From contig NZ_JACJKB010000013.1 of NCBI RefSeq assembly GCF_016900375.1, positions 19,175-83,174 of the forward strand: a stretch of 64,000 bases of DNA. The letters run 5' to 3'. The position numbers and the translations under genes were made by a program. Below the pieces are notes generated by a model. That model had not been told where the DNA came from and ran no database searches. It saw only the letters and a list, made by a program, of their open reading frames with translations. Of the stretch, positions 1 through 8,849 are shown one piece after another. Within the stretch, counting starts at the first letter, position 1. The number at the start of each line of letters is the position of its first letter. This DNA comes from Collinsella tanakaei. GTDB taxonomy: Bacteria > Actinomycetota > Coriobacteriia > Coriobacteriales > Coriobacteriaceae.

Positions 1-468
1 CGTCATGGGATACATGGTAAGAAAGTCGACCTTGCCGACGGGAAAGGAGATGTGCGGTTCGTCGCCCCCCGGTCGCCTTCGTCCGTGCAGGGCAACGCCA
101 AGAAGCGATCCCGCCGCAACGATGGGCACGTCGGGCCGCCGCTCGCAGAAGGTTTTGAGCGAGCTGAGGGCTCGTGGGCACTCTTGGATCTCGTCGAGCA
201 CAACAAGAACGTTCGGCTCTCCCGCGTCAGTGTTTGTTCTGAGGGAGATCGCCTCAAGGAGGCGCTCCGGATCGAGGCTTCCGTCAAAAACGGCCTTCAT
301 GTCCTCATCGGCGAGAAAATCAACATAGGCCATATCGTCGAACTCGCGTCGCGCGAACTCCTTGATGGCCCAGGTCTTGCCCACCTGACGTGCGCCCTGA
401 ACGAGCAGGGGCTTCCTCGTTGAGCGCTGCTTCCACTGGACAAGCTGGTCCAGGACATTCCTTCTCAT
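1..468 (-). CDS. AAA_14/DUF4143-family ATPase, 3' part outside window
   Basis: N-terminal 156 codons of a minus-strand gene that runs off the left edge. Translation from the ATG at 468 starts MRRNVLDQLVQWKQRS and shows a Walker A (GARQVGKT, residues 25-32), a Walker B-like VLVVLDEIQECP near residue 100 and a sensor-1-like PIVAAGSLLG near 134. This is the ATPase domain of the AAA_14 family, whose full members (about 400 aa) carry a C-terminal DUF4143 domain that would lie outside the window. The family's cellular role is poorly defined. A TAGGAGG ribosome site lies 6 nt upstream of the ATG. The upstream DNA is much more A/T-rich than the surroundings, which fits acquired DNA. Confidence 0.85.
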   Translation of the reverse strand, partial: MRRNVLDQLVQWKQRSTRKPLLVQGARQVGKTWAIKEFARREFDDMAYVDFLADEDMKAVFDGSLDPERLLEAISLRTNTDAGEPNVLVVLDEIQECPRALSSLKTFCERRPDVPIVAAGSLLGVALHGRRRPGGDEPHISFPVGKVDFLTMYPMT

Positions 469-493
469 GGACGCCTCCTATCTTCTCTTTTCC

Positions 494-545
494 ATTATAG
501 GGGGAAGAGGCTAATTGCCAAAAAATCGTCGCTATAATTGGCAAT
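494..545 (-). promoter_or_regulatory. Promoter and operator-like palindrome for the AAA_14 gene
   Basis: On the minus strand a TATAAT box (494-499) lies about 25 nt before the ATG at 468. An inverted repeat ATTGCCAA (514-521) / TTGGCAAT (538-545) covers the expected -35 region (TTTGGC at 517-522, spacer 17). The palindrome could be a repressor site. A second TATAAT on the plus strand (533-538) lies inside it. No regulator can be assigned. Confidence 0.5.
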
Positions 546-679
546 CTATACAAAAATTCGTCCTTAAAAATGGCAAATCAGTCAGATTTCGCTATCTTTC
601 TATGATCAAGCCTGCCTATGTTGCACACGGGGGTAGGCGGGACATCTGAGGAGGCATCCCAGCGCCCTCCCGATTCGGC

Positions 680-1579
680 TCAAAAGTACTTTCGTCGGGT
701 TTGTCCAGACGAATCCCCCTCATAAAGACTGACTTGCTCCACCTCCGCCTTCGCCGCGTCCCTCCACCTCGCTGGAGAGAGGCCGTGTATCCGAGCGAAG
801 GCTTCGGAGAAGCTCGTGGGAGAGCGGTAGCCGACCTCCCGTGCCGTCTCAGCGACACTTTTTCCGGCCAGCAGCAGGGCCCTCGCCTCACGCATTCGCC
901 GCGCAGTTATGAAGGCCGACCAAGAGCTTCCGGTCGCCTGTTTGAACAGGAGCTTGAACTTGGTGGTCCCCATTCCGGCGACAGATGCGGCCTCCTTTCG
1001 GCTTACGCCTTCCCGCCACCGCATATTCGCGAGTTCGATGGCGGCAAGGATGCCGGTTCGCGCGTCGCCTTCCTTCGGAAGAGCTGCCGCGGCGGTCCCG
1101 ACAAGCGAGCCGAGAAGGATCTTCGCCGCTCCCTCGTAGACAAGCGGGGCTCCCGGCGCAGCGGGATCGACGTTGGAGATCTCACCGAGCGCAGAGAGGA
1201 CCCCGGGGGCCCAGCCCACGCTGTGCCGCATCTCGGCGAGAAGGGACGAGATGCTCTCGATGGACTTCCATCCGAGCTCGGCGAACGCGCCCCGAAGCGC
1301 TCCCTCGAAGTACTCGACCTCCGTGTAGGCGAAGTGCGAGCCGGCTGGCACGGGCGCTGTGACCCACCCCTCGCGCGTCTCGATGTAGGCAACTGCTATG
1401 GGGCCAGATACGACCGCATCTCCGCCTGCCCCCGGCGCCTGGCCCCGCACCGTGAGGTAGCGACGCGTGTCTATGGCAAAGAGCGTGTCGACGAGGATGG
1501 TGAAGTCGCAGGTGACCACCGTGAGGCCGTCGCCCGCCCGCGCACGGTACCAGCCCTCGGCACGCACGCCGTCGCCCAC
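680..1579 (-). CDS. AraC-family transcriptional regulator, N-terminus probably truncated
   Basis: The C-terminal ~95 residues form an AraC double helix-turn-helix (MGTTKFKLLFKQATG ... ARALLLAGKSVAETAREVGY), followed by a short variable tail. The N-terminal part is an effector-type region without a recognisable motif. The listed start is a GTG. The frame stays open further upstream (codons reading DDQGAGELF), with no ribosome site, and runs straight into the 5' end of the divergent ABC gene. I infer that the true start and the promoter are lost. AraC regulators of this kind usually control the adjacent, divergent ABC exporter pair. Confidence 0.8.
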   Translation of the reverse strand: MGDGVRAEGWYRARAGDGLTVVTCDFTILVDTLFAIDTRRYLTVRGQAPGAGGDAVVSGPIAVAYIETREGWVTAPVPAGSHFAYTEVEYFEGALRGAFAELGWKSIESISSLLAEMRHSVGWAPGVLSALGEISNVDPAAPGAPLVYEGAAKILLGSLVGTAAAALPKEGDARTGILAAIELANMRWREGVSRKEAASVAGMGTTKFKLLFKQATGSSWSAFITARRMREARALLLAGKSVAETAREVGYRSPTSFSEAFARIHGLSPARWRDAAKAEVEQVSLYEGDSSGQTRRKYF

Positions 1580-1632
1580 GAACAGCTCGCCGGCGCCCTG
1601 GTCGTCGCCTGCAGGCGGCGGGCCTCGGCTGG

Positions 1633-3237
1633 ATGGCCCTCGGGGACGTGGCGGGCAACATCGGCCTCTACCTCGCGGCGCTTCTCTGCGCGCATTCGGC
1701 GGCCTTCGACGCCGAGTACAACCTCAAGCTCCAGATCGTCGAGCACCTGGGGCGCATCCCGCTGGGGCGCCTCGAGGCTCTGGGCACGGGGCGCGTCGGG
1801 AAAGTCATGGACGAGAGCGTCGGCGCCATCGAGGGGTTCTTGGCCCACTCGCTGCCCGACATGGCGGCGGCATTCACCGCGCCGGTGGCGATCGTGGTGC
1901 TGCTCTTCGTCTTCGACTGGCGTTTCGGCCTGGCGGCGGTGGCGTGCATGGTCGCGGCGTTCGGCGTCGAGGCGGCGGGCTTCTCCAATAAGTCGATCAC
2001 GGACAAGATGCGGCGCCATCTGGTCAACCAGGAGCGCATGACGAACGCTACGGTGGAGTACGTGCGTGGCATCCCCGTGGTCAAGGTCTTCCAGCAGACG
2101 GTCTACTCGTTCAAGGCGTTCCACGACGCCATCGACGAGTTCACGCGCCTTGCGCAGGACTACGCGGTCAAATGGTGCCAGACGCCGCAGTCGCTTTCGC
2201 TCACGGTCATCAACGGCGTCGCGATCTTCCTCGTGCCCGCGGCGATTCTGCTGGCGCCGGGCGAGGGGGACTTCGCGCGCTTCGTCGCCAACTTCGCGTT
2301 CTACGCAATCTTCGCGGCCGTGATTCCCACTGCGGTCACGCGTGTGATGTTCATGTCCGAGGCCTTCCAGTCCGCGGCGGACGCGGTCTCACGCGTTGAG
2401 GATGTGCTCGCCGCTCCCGTCATCTCGGCGCCTGCGCGCCCCTGCACGCCTCAGGGCAACGCTATCCGCTTCGCGGACGTTTCCTTCACCTATGAGAGTT
2501 CGGATGTCCCGGCGCTCGATCGCGTGAGCTTCGATGTTCCGGCGGGCGCCACCGTGGCGCTCGTGGGGCCCTCCGGTGGCGGCAAGACCACGGCGGCGAG
2601 TCTCGTGCCGCGCTTCTGGGATGTCGGCTCGGGGCGCGTGGAGCTCGGAGGCGTGGATGTGCGCGATATGGACCCGCATGACCTCATGGACCGCGTGGCG
2701 TTCGTATTTCAGGCGAACAGGCCGTTCAAGCAGACGGTGCTGGAGAATGTTCGCGCTGCGCGTCCCGACGCGACGCGCGATGAGGTGCTTGCCGCCCTCG
2801 AGGCCGCCCAGTGCTCCGACATTTTGGACAAGCTGCCGCAGGGCGTCGACACGCTTGTGGGTACGGGTGGAGCGCACCTTTCCGGCGGCGAGGTCCAGCG
2901 CCTGATGATCGCCCGCGCCATCCTGAAGAACGCGCCGGTGGTGGTGCTCGACGAGGCCACGGCCTTCGCCGATCCGGAAAACGAGGTCAAGATCCAGGCG
3001 GCATTCAGACGGCTTGCCCGCGGGCGCGATGGCGAGCCTCGCACGGTCCTCATGATCGCGCATAGGCTTTCCACGGTGCGGAACGCCGACAAGATCGTGG
3101 TGCTGGACGCCGGACACGTGGCCGAGCAGGGCGCGCACGACGAGCTGCTGGCGGCAGGCGGCCTGTACGCCCGCATGTGGGCGGATTATGAGCGGTCCGT
3201 GAGCTGGCGCATCACGAGCGCCCAGGAGGTGGAGTAG
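1633..3237 (+). CDS. ABC exporter, fused permease-ATPase, subunit A, 5' end missing
   Basis: The protein is 534 aa; half-exporters of this type are usually about 580-600 aa. It begins inside the membrane domain (MALGDVAGNIGLYLAALLC), so the first transmembrane helix is missing. The frame is open upstream to about codon L at 1609 before it meets the AraC gene. The nucleotide-binding domain is intact: Walker A GPSGGGKTT, signature LSGGEVQR, Walker B VVVLDEATAF, H-loop IAHR. The stop codon abuts the ATG of the second subunit, so the two should form a heterodimer. IrtAB- or drug-exporter-like functions are possible; the substrate is unknown. A protein lacking TM1 may not work. Confidence 0.8.
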   Translation: MALGDVAGNIGLYLAALLCAHSAAFDAEYNLKLQIVEHLGRIPLGRLEALGTGRVGKVMDESVGAIEGFLAHSLPDMAAAFTAPVAIVVLLFVFDWRFGLAAVACMVAAFGVEAAGFSNKSITDKMRRHLVNQERMTNATVEYVRGIPVVKVFQQTVYSFKAFHDAIDEFTRLAQDYAVKWCQTPQSLSLTVINGVAIFLVPAAILLAPGEGDFARFVANFAFYAIFAAVIPTAVTRVMFMSEAFQSAADAVSRVEDVLAAPVISAPARPCTPQGNAIRFADVSFTYESSDVPALDRVSFDVPAGATVALVGPSGGGKTTAASLVPRFWDVGSGRVELGGVDVRDMDPHDLMDRVAFVFQANRPFKQTVLENVRAARPDATRDEVLAALEAAQCSDILDKLPQGVDTLVGTGGAHLSGGEVQRLMIARAILKNAPVVVLDEATAFADPENEVKIQAAFRRLARGRDGEPRTVLMIAHRLSTVRNADKIVVLDAGHVAEQGAHDELLAAGGLYARMWADYERSVSWRITSAQEVE

Positions 3238-4971
3238 ATGAGTCTCCAGGAGAAGTACGCCCTCACCGATGAGGGCATGCGCAACGTCAAGCTCGGCACC
3301 GTGTGGACGGCGGCCTCGAACCTCGTCATCTTCGGCGGGGTGGGCATCATCTACAAGCTTATGGAGTCGCTTGTGGCGCACCTTACGCAAGGCGCTCCGC
3401 TGCCCGCGCCGGCACCCTACGCGCTTGCCATCGCGGTCTTCGCCGTCGTGCTCTTCGTGACCGAGTATTGGGCATATTACTACCAGTACGGCGTCATCTA
3501 CAAGGAGAGCGGCCGGCAGCGCATCGGACTTGCCGAGCGTCTGCGCAAGCTGCCCCTCTCGTTTTTCGGCAGGCGCGATCTTGCCGACCTCACCGAGACC
3601 CTCATGACCGACGTCAAGACCACCGAGCACGCCTACAGCCACGTGCTGCCCGAGCTCTACGGAGCCTACGTTACGCTCGCTGTGGCCGCGGTGGGGCTCT
3701 TCGCATTCGATTGGCGGCTCGCGGCGGCGTCGCTGTGGAGCTGCCCGGTGGGTCTGGCAATCCTGTTCGGCGCGCGCCGCACGCTTCAGCCCATGATGGA
3801 GAAGACGCGCATGCGCGGCCTTGTCACCTCGGAGGACATCCAGGAGGCACTCGAGTGCGTGCGCGAGGTGCGCGCCACCAACCAGGAGGACCGCTACCTC
3901 GAGCATATCCACGCCGACGTGGACGCCGCCGAGCGTCAGGCGGCTCGCTCCGAGATCGCCTGCGGCGTCTGCGTGAACGGCGCGCAGATCGTGTTGCGCT
4001 TGGGCCTCGCGACGACGGTTCTCGCCGGCGCCGTCTTCATCTTGGAGGGCTCCTGCACCTTTATGACGCTGTTCGCCTTCCTTATCGTGGTGAGCCGCAT
4101 CTACGCGCCCTTCGACCAGTGCCTCATGCTCATCGCGGAGCTCTTCTCGGCAAAGACGGCCGCGGCGCGCATGAAGGGCTTTTTCGAGGAGCCGCTCGCG
4201 CAGGGTTCAGAGGCCTATGACCCGGCAGGTCATGATATCTGCTTCGAGGGAGTTTCGTTCTCTTACGGCGGCGGCGAGAAGGTGCTCGACGGCGTGACGT
4301 TTACGGCCCGCGAGGGCGAGGTCACGGCACTCGTGGGGCCCTCCGGCTCCGGCAAGTCCACCTGCGCGCGCTTGGCGGCGCGCCTGTGGGATGCGGACGC
4401 GGGCCGCGTCACCGTGGGCGGCGTGGATGTGGCGACCGTGGACCCGGAGGCCCTGCTGCGCGATTTCGCCGTGGTCTTTCAGGACGTCCTGCTGTTCGAC
4501 GACACGGTGATGGGCAATATCCGTTTGGGTCGACGCGGCGCCACCGACGAGGAGGTGCTGGCAGCTGCGCGTGCCGCCAACTGCGACGAGTTCGTGAGCA
4601 GGTTGCCGGAAGGCTACGACACGATGATCGGCGAGAACGGCTCCAAGCTCTCCGGCGGTGAGCGTCAGCGCATCTCCATCGCCCGCGCGCTGCTCAAGGA
4701 CGCGCCCGTCGTGCTGCTCGACGAGGCGACGGCGAGCTTGGACGTGGAGAACGAGACGAAGGTCCAGGAGGCACTCTCGAGGCTCCTTGTCGGCAAGACC
4801 GTCATCGTGATCGCCCACCGCATGCGCACGGTGCAGGCGGCGGACAAGATCGTGGTGCTCGATGGCGGGCGCGTGGCCGAGCAGGGGAGTCCTGCTGAGC
4901 TCCTGGCGCGCGGCGGTCTTTTCGCCCGCATGGTGCGCTTGCAGACCGAGAGCGCGAACTGGGCGCTGTAG
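3238..4971 (+). CDS. ABC exporter, fused permease-ATPase, subunit B
   Basis: Full-length half-exporter of 577 aa with about six transmembrane helices in residues 1-320 and a complete ATPase domain: Walker A GPSGSGKST (~364), Q-loop VVFQD, signature LSGGERQR, Walker B VVLLDEATAS, H-loop IAHR. It starts directly at the stop codon of subunit A (TAGATG), which indicates translational coupling. It is expected to pair with subunit A as a heterodimeric exporter under the divergent AraC regulator. The substrate cannot be read from the sequence. Codon use is like that of its neighbours. Confidence 0.88.
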   Translation: MSLQEKYALTDEGMRNVKLGTVWTAASNLVIFGGVGIIYKLMESLVAHLTQGAPLPAPAPYALAIAVFAVVLFVTEYWAYYYQYGVIYKESGRQRIGLAERLRKLPLSFFGRRDLADLTETLMTDVKTTEHAYSHVLPELYGAYVTLAVAAVGLFAFDWRLAAASLWSCPVGLAILFGARRTLQPMMEKTRMRGLVTSEDIQEALECVREVRATNQEDRYLEHIHADVDAAERQAARSEIACGVCVNGAQIVLRLGLATTVLAGAVFILEGSCTFMTLFAFLIVVSRIYAPFDQCLMLIAELFSAKTAAARMKGFFEEPLAQGSEAYDPAGHDICFEGVSFSYGGGEKVLDGVTFTAREGEVTALVGPSGSGKSTCARLAARLWDADAGRVTVGGVDVATVDPEALLRDFAVVFQDVLLFDDTVMGNIRLGRRGATDEEVLAAARAANCDEFVSRLPEGYDTMIGENGSKLSGGERQRISIARALLKDAPVVLLDEATASLDVENETKVQEALSRLLVGKTVIVIAHRMRTVQAADKIVVLDGGRVAEQGSPAELLARGGLFARMVRLQTESANWAL

Positions 4972-5084
4972 GCGGATCATCGCCTCATGGATGTGCGGGT
5001 TTTGGACGTTGCGGGATTCGGTGGCGTCCGGGACCCGCATGTCCTCCCGGCCGCGCATCGGGCCGTTCTTCGAGGGACCTGCGG

Positions 5085-5130
5085 AAAAGCCCGCTGCGCG
5101 CATGACCAGCGTGTCGTGCGCGCAGCGGGC
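5085..5130 (-). terminator. Rho-independent terminator of the P-type ATPase gene
   Basis: On the minus strand a 14-bp GC-rich stem (arms 5117-5130 and 5089-5102, GCCCGCTGCGCGCA) is followed by TTTTCC. It lies 25 nt past the ATPase stop codon, in the convergent gap with the ABC pair. Nothing else is visible in this 180-bp gap. Confidence 0.75.
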
Positions 5131-5154
5131 GCCAGGTCGGGAGGGCTGGCTTCG

Positions 5155-7230
5155 CTAGAGCCGGCAAGCGCTCTTTGCAGCGAGCGCGATGGTGCTCCCG
5201 TTATGCAGCAGCGCCGAGGTCTGGGGCTGGATGATACCGGCGATACCCGCCGCAAGCAGGGCGGAGTTGATTCCCATGACGGCAGCGAACGAGCGGTCGA
5301 GGCGGGCCATAAGTGCGCGGCTCAGCTCGCGGAGACGCACGACGGAGCTCAGGTCGCCCGTTGCGAGCGTGATGTCGGCTACCTCCTGGGCAATGGCGGT
5401 GCCTGTGCCCATGGCGATGCCGACGTCGGAGGCGGAAAGCGCCGGGGCGTCGTTGACGCCGTCGCCCACCATGATCACGTGCCGTCCCTGGCGCACGAGC
5501 TCCTCCACATAGGCGTGCTTGTCCTCGGGAAGGAGGTTGGCGCGAAACTCCGTGATGCCCGCTTCGGCGGAGATGCGGGCGGCGGTGCGCTCGTTGTCGC
5601 CAGTGAGCATGATGACGTGGCGTATGCCCTGTGCGCGCAGGGCGGCGATCGCCTCGGATGCGCCGGGCTTCAGGGGATCCTCGATGCCGATGGCGCCCAC
5701 GAGCCTGCCGTCTTGGGCGAGGTAGAGCGGGGAGAGGCCCTCGAGCTCGCACTCGACGAGCTCCTCCATCTCGGGGGAGACGTCGATGTGCTCGTCTTCC
5801 ATCACGAAGTGCCTGCTTCCAATGACGATGCGCTTGCCGTCGAGTTCGGAAGCGATTCCGTGCGCCACGATGTAGGCAACTTCGGCATGGCGCTCACGGT
5901 GCTCGAGGCCGCGTGCCGTCGCGGCGGCAACTATGGCACGCGCCACGGGATGGGGAAAATGCTCTTCCAGGCAGGCGGATGTGCGCAAGACCTCATCTTC
6001 TGTCCAACCGGACGATAGGGCGAGCACGCGCGCCACGCGCGGTGTGGCCTCGGTGAGCGTGCCCGTTTTGTCGAACACGATAGTGTCGGCGGCGGCAATC
6101 GCCTCGAAATGCTTGGCTCCCTTCACGGTCATGCCCTCCTGCGCGCTTTGCCGCATGGCTGCGAGCACGCTGATGGATGAAGTCAGCTTGAGTGCGCACG
6201 AGTAGTCGACCATGAGGGCGGCGGAGGACTTGGTGAGGCTGCGGGTCGTTGCCGCCACGAAGCCCGCGAGCAGGAAGTTCCATGGCACGAAGCGGTCGGC
6301 GAGGTTTTCGCGGCGCGCCTGCACCTCGCTTCTGAGCGCCTCGGACGCCTCGACGAGGTTCACGATGGAGCGCAGCTTGGTCGAAGCGGGCTCGGCACCC
6401 ACACGGATGAGGATCTCGCCCTCCTCCACCGCTGTTCCGGCGAAGACGTCGTCGCCGACGGCGCGCTCCACGGCGAGCGGCTCGCCGGTGAGCGCTGCTT
6501 GGTTGACGAGGGCGAAGCCGTGCTCCACAACGCCGTCCACGCACACGGGCATTCCGGTGCGCGCCACGACAAGGTCGCCCGCACGGAGGCTCTGCGCGGG
6601 CACGATGACCTCTTCGCCATCCTCTAGACGCCGCGCGTTCTGGGGGATCGCCATAAGTGAGCGAATGAGCTCGTGTTCAGATTTCGCGCGGGTTGCGTCC
6701 TCGAGCGCATCGCCCAGATCGAGCAGGAACATGGTGCTCGCGGCGGTCTTGGGGTCTCGCTTGGCAAACGAGAGGCCTATCGCCGAGGCGTCGAGCACCG
6801 GCACGTCTAGCCTGCCGTGTGCAAGCGATGCCAGACCGGCGCGTAGGAAGCCGAGATAGTGGATGCCTGCCCAGATTGTCCGGAGCGCGGGTGGCATGAA
6901 CCAGCGGCGCATCAGGTAGGAGCCGGCAAGGCGGGCGATGCTGCGGACGACGGGCGCATCGACGGGCGCTAGGGCACCGGGCGTCTGGGCGCCCGCGGCA
7001 CTCAGCTGTTCGGGCGTGAGGGCATCCAGCCTGCCGAGCAGGGCCGTTTTTGCCAGTTCGTCGCGACTCCAGACGGCAACAGAGCGTATACGCGGGTAGA
7101 CACGCACGCGCTCGATGCCGGTCCAGGATGCGAGCATCGGCTCCAAAGCGGCGGCGTCGGATACGGAGACGCGGTCGGAAAGGGTCAGCCGGATTCGTTG
7201 TGGCAGCTCGTGATCGATGGTGTATCTCAC
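5155..7230 (-). CDS. Heavy-metal translocating P-type ATPase, CtpC-like
   Basis: P1B ATPase of 691 aa. Visible motifs: actuator LTGEPL, phosphorylation site DKTGTLT, HP motif (FPHPVA), and hinge GDGVNDAPALS. The membrane motif normally written CPC is DYSCALKL here, so the metal specificity is not the classical Cu/Zn one. The N-terminal ~60 residues look like a degenerate HMA fold without CXXC. Start is a GTG, 8 nt after the stop of the DUF6110 gene, so the two are co-transcribed. The arrangement resembles mycobacterial CtpC with its PacL (DUF1490) partner, which export Zn/Mn; this link is an inference from architecture. Confidence 0.9.
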   Translation of the reverse strand: MRYTIDHELPQRIRLTLSDRVSVSDAAALEPMLASWTGIERVRVYPRIRSVAVWSRDELAKTALLGRLDALTPEQLSAAGAQTPGALAPVDAPVVRSIARLAGSYLMRRWFMPPALRTIWAGIHYLGFLRAGLASLAHGRLDVPVLDASAIGLSFAKRDPKTAASTMFLLDLGDALEDATRAKSEHELIRSLMAIPQNARRLEDGEEVIVPAQSLRAGDLVVARTGMPVCVDGVVEHGFALVNQAALTGEPLAVERAVGDDVFAGTAVEEGEILIRVGAEPASTKLRSIVNLVEASEALRSEVQARRENLADRFVPWNFLLAGFVAATTRSLTKSSAALMVDYSCALKLTSSISVLAAMRQSAQEGMTVKGAKHFEAIAAADTIVFDKTGTLTEATPRVARVLALSSGWTEDEVLRTSACLEEHFPHPVARAIVAAATARGLEHRERHAEVAYIVAHGIASELDGKRIVIGSRHFVMEDEHIDVSPEMEELVECELEGLSPLYLAQDGRLVGAIGIEDPLKPGASEAIAALRAQGIRHVIMLTGDNERTAARISAEAGITEFRANLLPEDKHAYVEELVRQGRHVIMVGDGVNDAPALSASDVGIAMGTGTAIAQEVADITLATGDLSSVVRLRELSRALMARLDRSFAAVMGINSALLAAGIAGIIQPQTSALLHNGSTIALAAKSACRL

Positions 7231-7238
7231 GGTCTGCT

Positions 7239-7529
7239 CTATGCTTCGACGGGGGCGGACTCGCAGGATTCGCCATCCGCCTGCGCATCGGAGCGGTAGG
7301 TGGTCTCGTTGAGGTAGCTCGCTTCGGCGATGATGTCATCCACCTCGGCGCGTGCGCTCTCGAGCGTGTCCTCGCAGGCGCTCTTGGCACGCAGGCCCGC
7401 TGCGACGGCTTTGACGTAAAGTCGCTTGGCGGAGTCGCTCGTCAGCACCTTGACGCCGACCGATCCGATAGCCACTCCTGCTCCCAACAGCAGGCCGTGC
7501 GTTCCCTTGAGAAAGCTCAATGCGCTCAT
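7239..7529 (-). CDS. DUF6110 small protein, putative partner of the P-type ATPase
   Basis: Small protein of 96 aa that begins MSALSFLKGTHGLLLGAG: a glycine-rich hydrophobic helix (residues 4-25), then a long charged helix (SACEDTLESARAEVDDII) and an acidic tail. I chose the ATG at 7529 because AAGGGAA lies 6 nt before it. Upstream in-frame starts have no ribosome site. DUF6110 genes are found beside metal P-type ATPases. The layout (membrane helix, charged helix, acidic C-terminus) matches PacL proteins that scaffold and stabilise such pumps in mycobacteria. A metal-chaperone role is inference. Confidence 0.75.
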   Translation of the reverse strand: MSALSFLKGTHGLLLGAGVAIGSVGVKVLTSDSAKRLYVKAVAAGLRAKSACEDTLESARAEVDDIIAEASYLNETTYRSDAQADGESCESAPVEA

Positions 7530-7710
7530 GGCGGTTCCCTTCATGCGTGCCAAAAGTACGCCTAGACAAACAAATACAAGTTTACTGTAGCTCACTTTTT
7601 CAAGAAGGGAAGGGTTTTTCTGGTGATGGGTCTCATCGCGAAGGATAGGCAAGGGCATCTTCGTGCCAAACTGCTCGCGTCTTGCGGCTCACAATTGGAA
7701 GACGTTTTGC

Positions 7711-7716
7711 TATAGT
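7711..7716 (+). promoter_or_regulatory. -10 element of hemH, possibly a leaderless promoter
   Basis: TATAGT lies only 7 nt before the ATG at 7724, and no Shine-Dalgarno sequence is present. Transcription would start at or next to the start codon, giving a leaderless mRNA. No convincing -35 hexamer is visible. Confidence 0.4.
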
Positions 7717-7723
7717 CGGCTCC

Positions 7724-8713
7724 ATGGACTGCTTGCATGAAAAAACCGGGGTCATCCTGATCAACACGGGGTCTCCCGCATCGCCGGATCCCGAGGACAT
7801 CCGTTCCTATCTCATCGAGTTTCTCTCCGATAGGAACATCGTTCGCGTTCCCCATGCGATCTGGCTTCCCATTCTCCATGGAATCGTGGCGCGAAATCGT
7901 CCGAAGAAGACCGCTCCTCGGTATCGGCAGGTGTGGACGCCTGAGGGCGCACCCCTGCTTGTCGAGTCGCTCAAGCAGCGCGATGAGCTCAACGAGCGTA
8001 TGTCCCGGGAGGGGCTGCCCTTCGTTGCCGAGGTCGGCATGCGCTACGGGTCGCCTTCCATCGAGGATGCCGTGGTGTCGCTGCGGCGCCAGGGGTGCAC
8101 GCGGTTTCTTGGGTTCCCGCTCTTTCCGCAGACGGCAACCTGCACGGTAGGCACCTGTAAGGAGCGGTTTCTGAGCGTTGTCGCCCCCTCCGAGGTGGCG
8201 AGGGTCGTCGAGGGCTATGCGGACAACCCGCTCTATTGGGAAGCACTTGCCCGGTCGATCGCGGAGCGGTGGGAATGGCGCGCGGGGAGCAAGGTCCTGT
8301 TCTCGTTTCACTCGGTGCCCCTGAACGACGTCGAGGCGGGCGATACCTATCTCGATGAGGTTCGAGATTCGATGGGTCGGGTGGCCGAGCTCTTGGGGCT
8401 TTCCGTTGACGATTGGGCAGTCGCATTCCACTCGCGCTTCGAGGACTCGCGCTCGTGGGCGACGCCGCATCCCAACACGATTCTGGATGCCTGGGCGGAC
8501 GAGGGTGTGGACCGAATCGCCCTCGTGACGCCGGGCTTCGCGTCCGACTGCCTCGAATCGCTGTACGACATCGCATCTGTCGCCAAAGGGCGGTTCGAGC
8601 AGTGCTGCCGGGCGCGCGGCGGGAATCCTGACGTTACCTACATTCCGGCACTCAATCATCGGGATGACCATATCGACCTGCTGCTTGACGAGATCAAGCG
8701 GGCGTTGCGGTAG
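7724..8713 (+). CDS. hemH: Ferrochelatase (HemH family)
   Basis: Protein of 329 aa. It inserts iron into a porphyrin at the last or penultimate step of heme synthesis. Conserved features: N-terminal GVILINTGSP, catalytic histidine in FSFHSVP (about residue 190), and the C-terminal TPGFASDCLES with the conserved glutamate. The cytosolic enzyme family is usually 310-350 aa. ATG 7724 fits the family N-terminus (MDCLHEKTGVILINTG); an in-frame TTG at 7682 is the alternative. No other heme gene lies in the window, so the porphyrin source is not explained here. Whether it uses protoporphyrin or coproporphyrin cannot be decided by eye. Confidence 0.9.
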   Translation: MDCLHEKTGVILINTGSPASPDPEDIRSYLIEFLSDRNIVRVPHAIWLPILHGIVARNRPKKTAPRYRQVWTPEGAPLLVESLKQRDELNERMSREGLPFVAEVGMRYGSPSIEDAVVSLRRQGCTRFLGFPLFPQTATCTVGTCKERFLSVVAPSEVARVVEGYADNPLYWEALARSIAERWEWRAGSKVLFSFHSVPLNDVEAGDTYLDEVRDSMGRVAELLGLSVDDWAVAFHSRFEDSRSWATPHPNTILDAWADEGVDRIALVTPGFASDCLESLYDIASVAKGRFEQCCRARGGNPDVTYIPALNHRDDHIDLLLDEIKRALR

Positions 8714-8744
8714 CCGGGGAGTTGGTTGGCGCGGCGTGGCCGGT

Positions 8745-8775
8745 CGACAAGATGGGGCCAGGTTCAATCTTGTCG
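8745..8775. repeat. CGACAAG palindrome, copy 1
   Basis: 31-bp imperfect palindrome: arm CGACAAGAT, core TGGGGCCAGGTTCA, arm ATCTTGTCG. It lies 31 nt after the hemH stop codon, before the XRE gene. Confidence 0.85.
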
Positions 8776-8849
8776 CAACAGGTTGTTGCTCGACGCGCTG
8801 GGCACCGCCGGCGACAATGGTGGCGGACCCGACCGAGAGGAGCCCCTCG

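Noticed and set aside
701..2041. A 446-codon plus-strand frame over the AraC gene and ABC 5' end
   Set aside because: Low-complexity Arg/Ser composition and antisense position; AraC and ABC frames carry the real motifs.
2389..3912. A 507-codon minus-strand frame over the ABC pair
   Set aside because: His/Arg/Ala-rich shadow frame with no domain; the plus-strand ABC motifs are clear.
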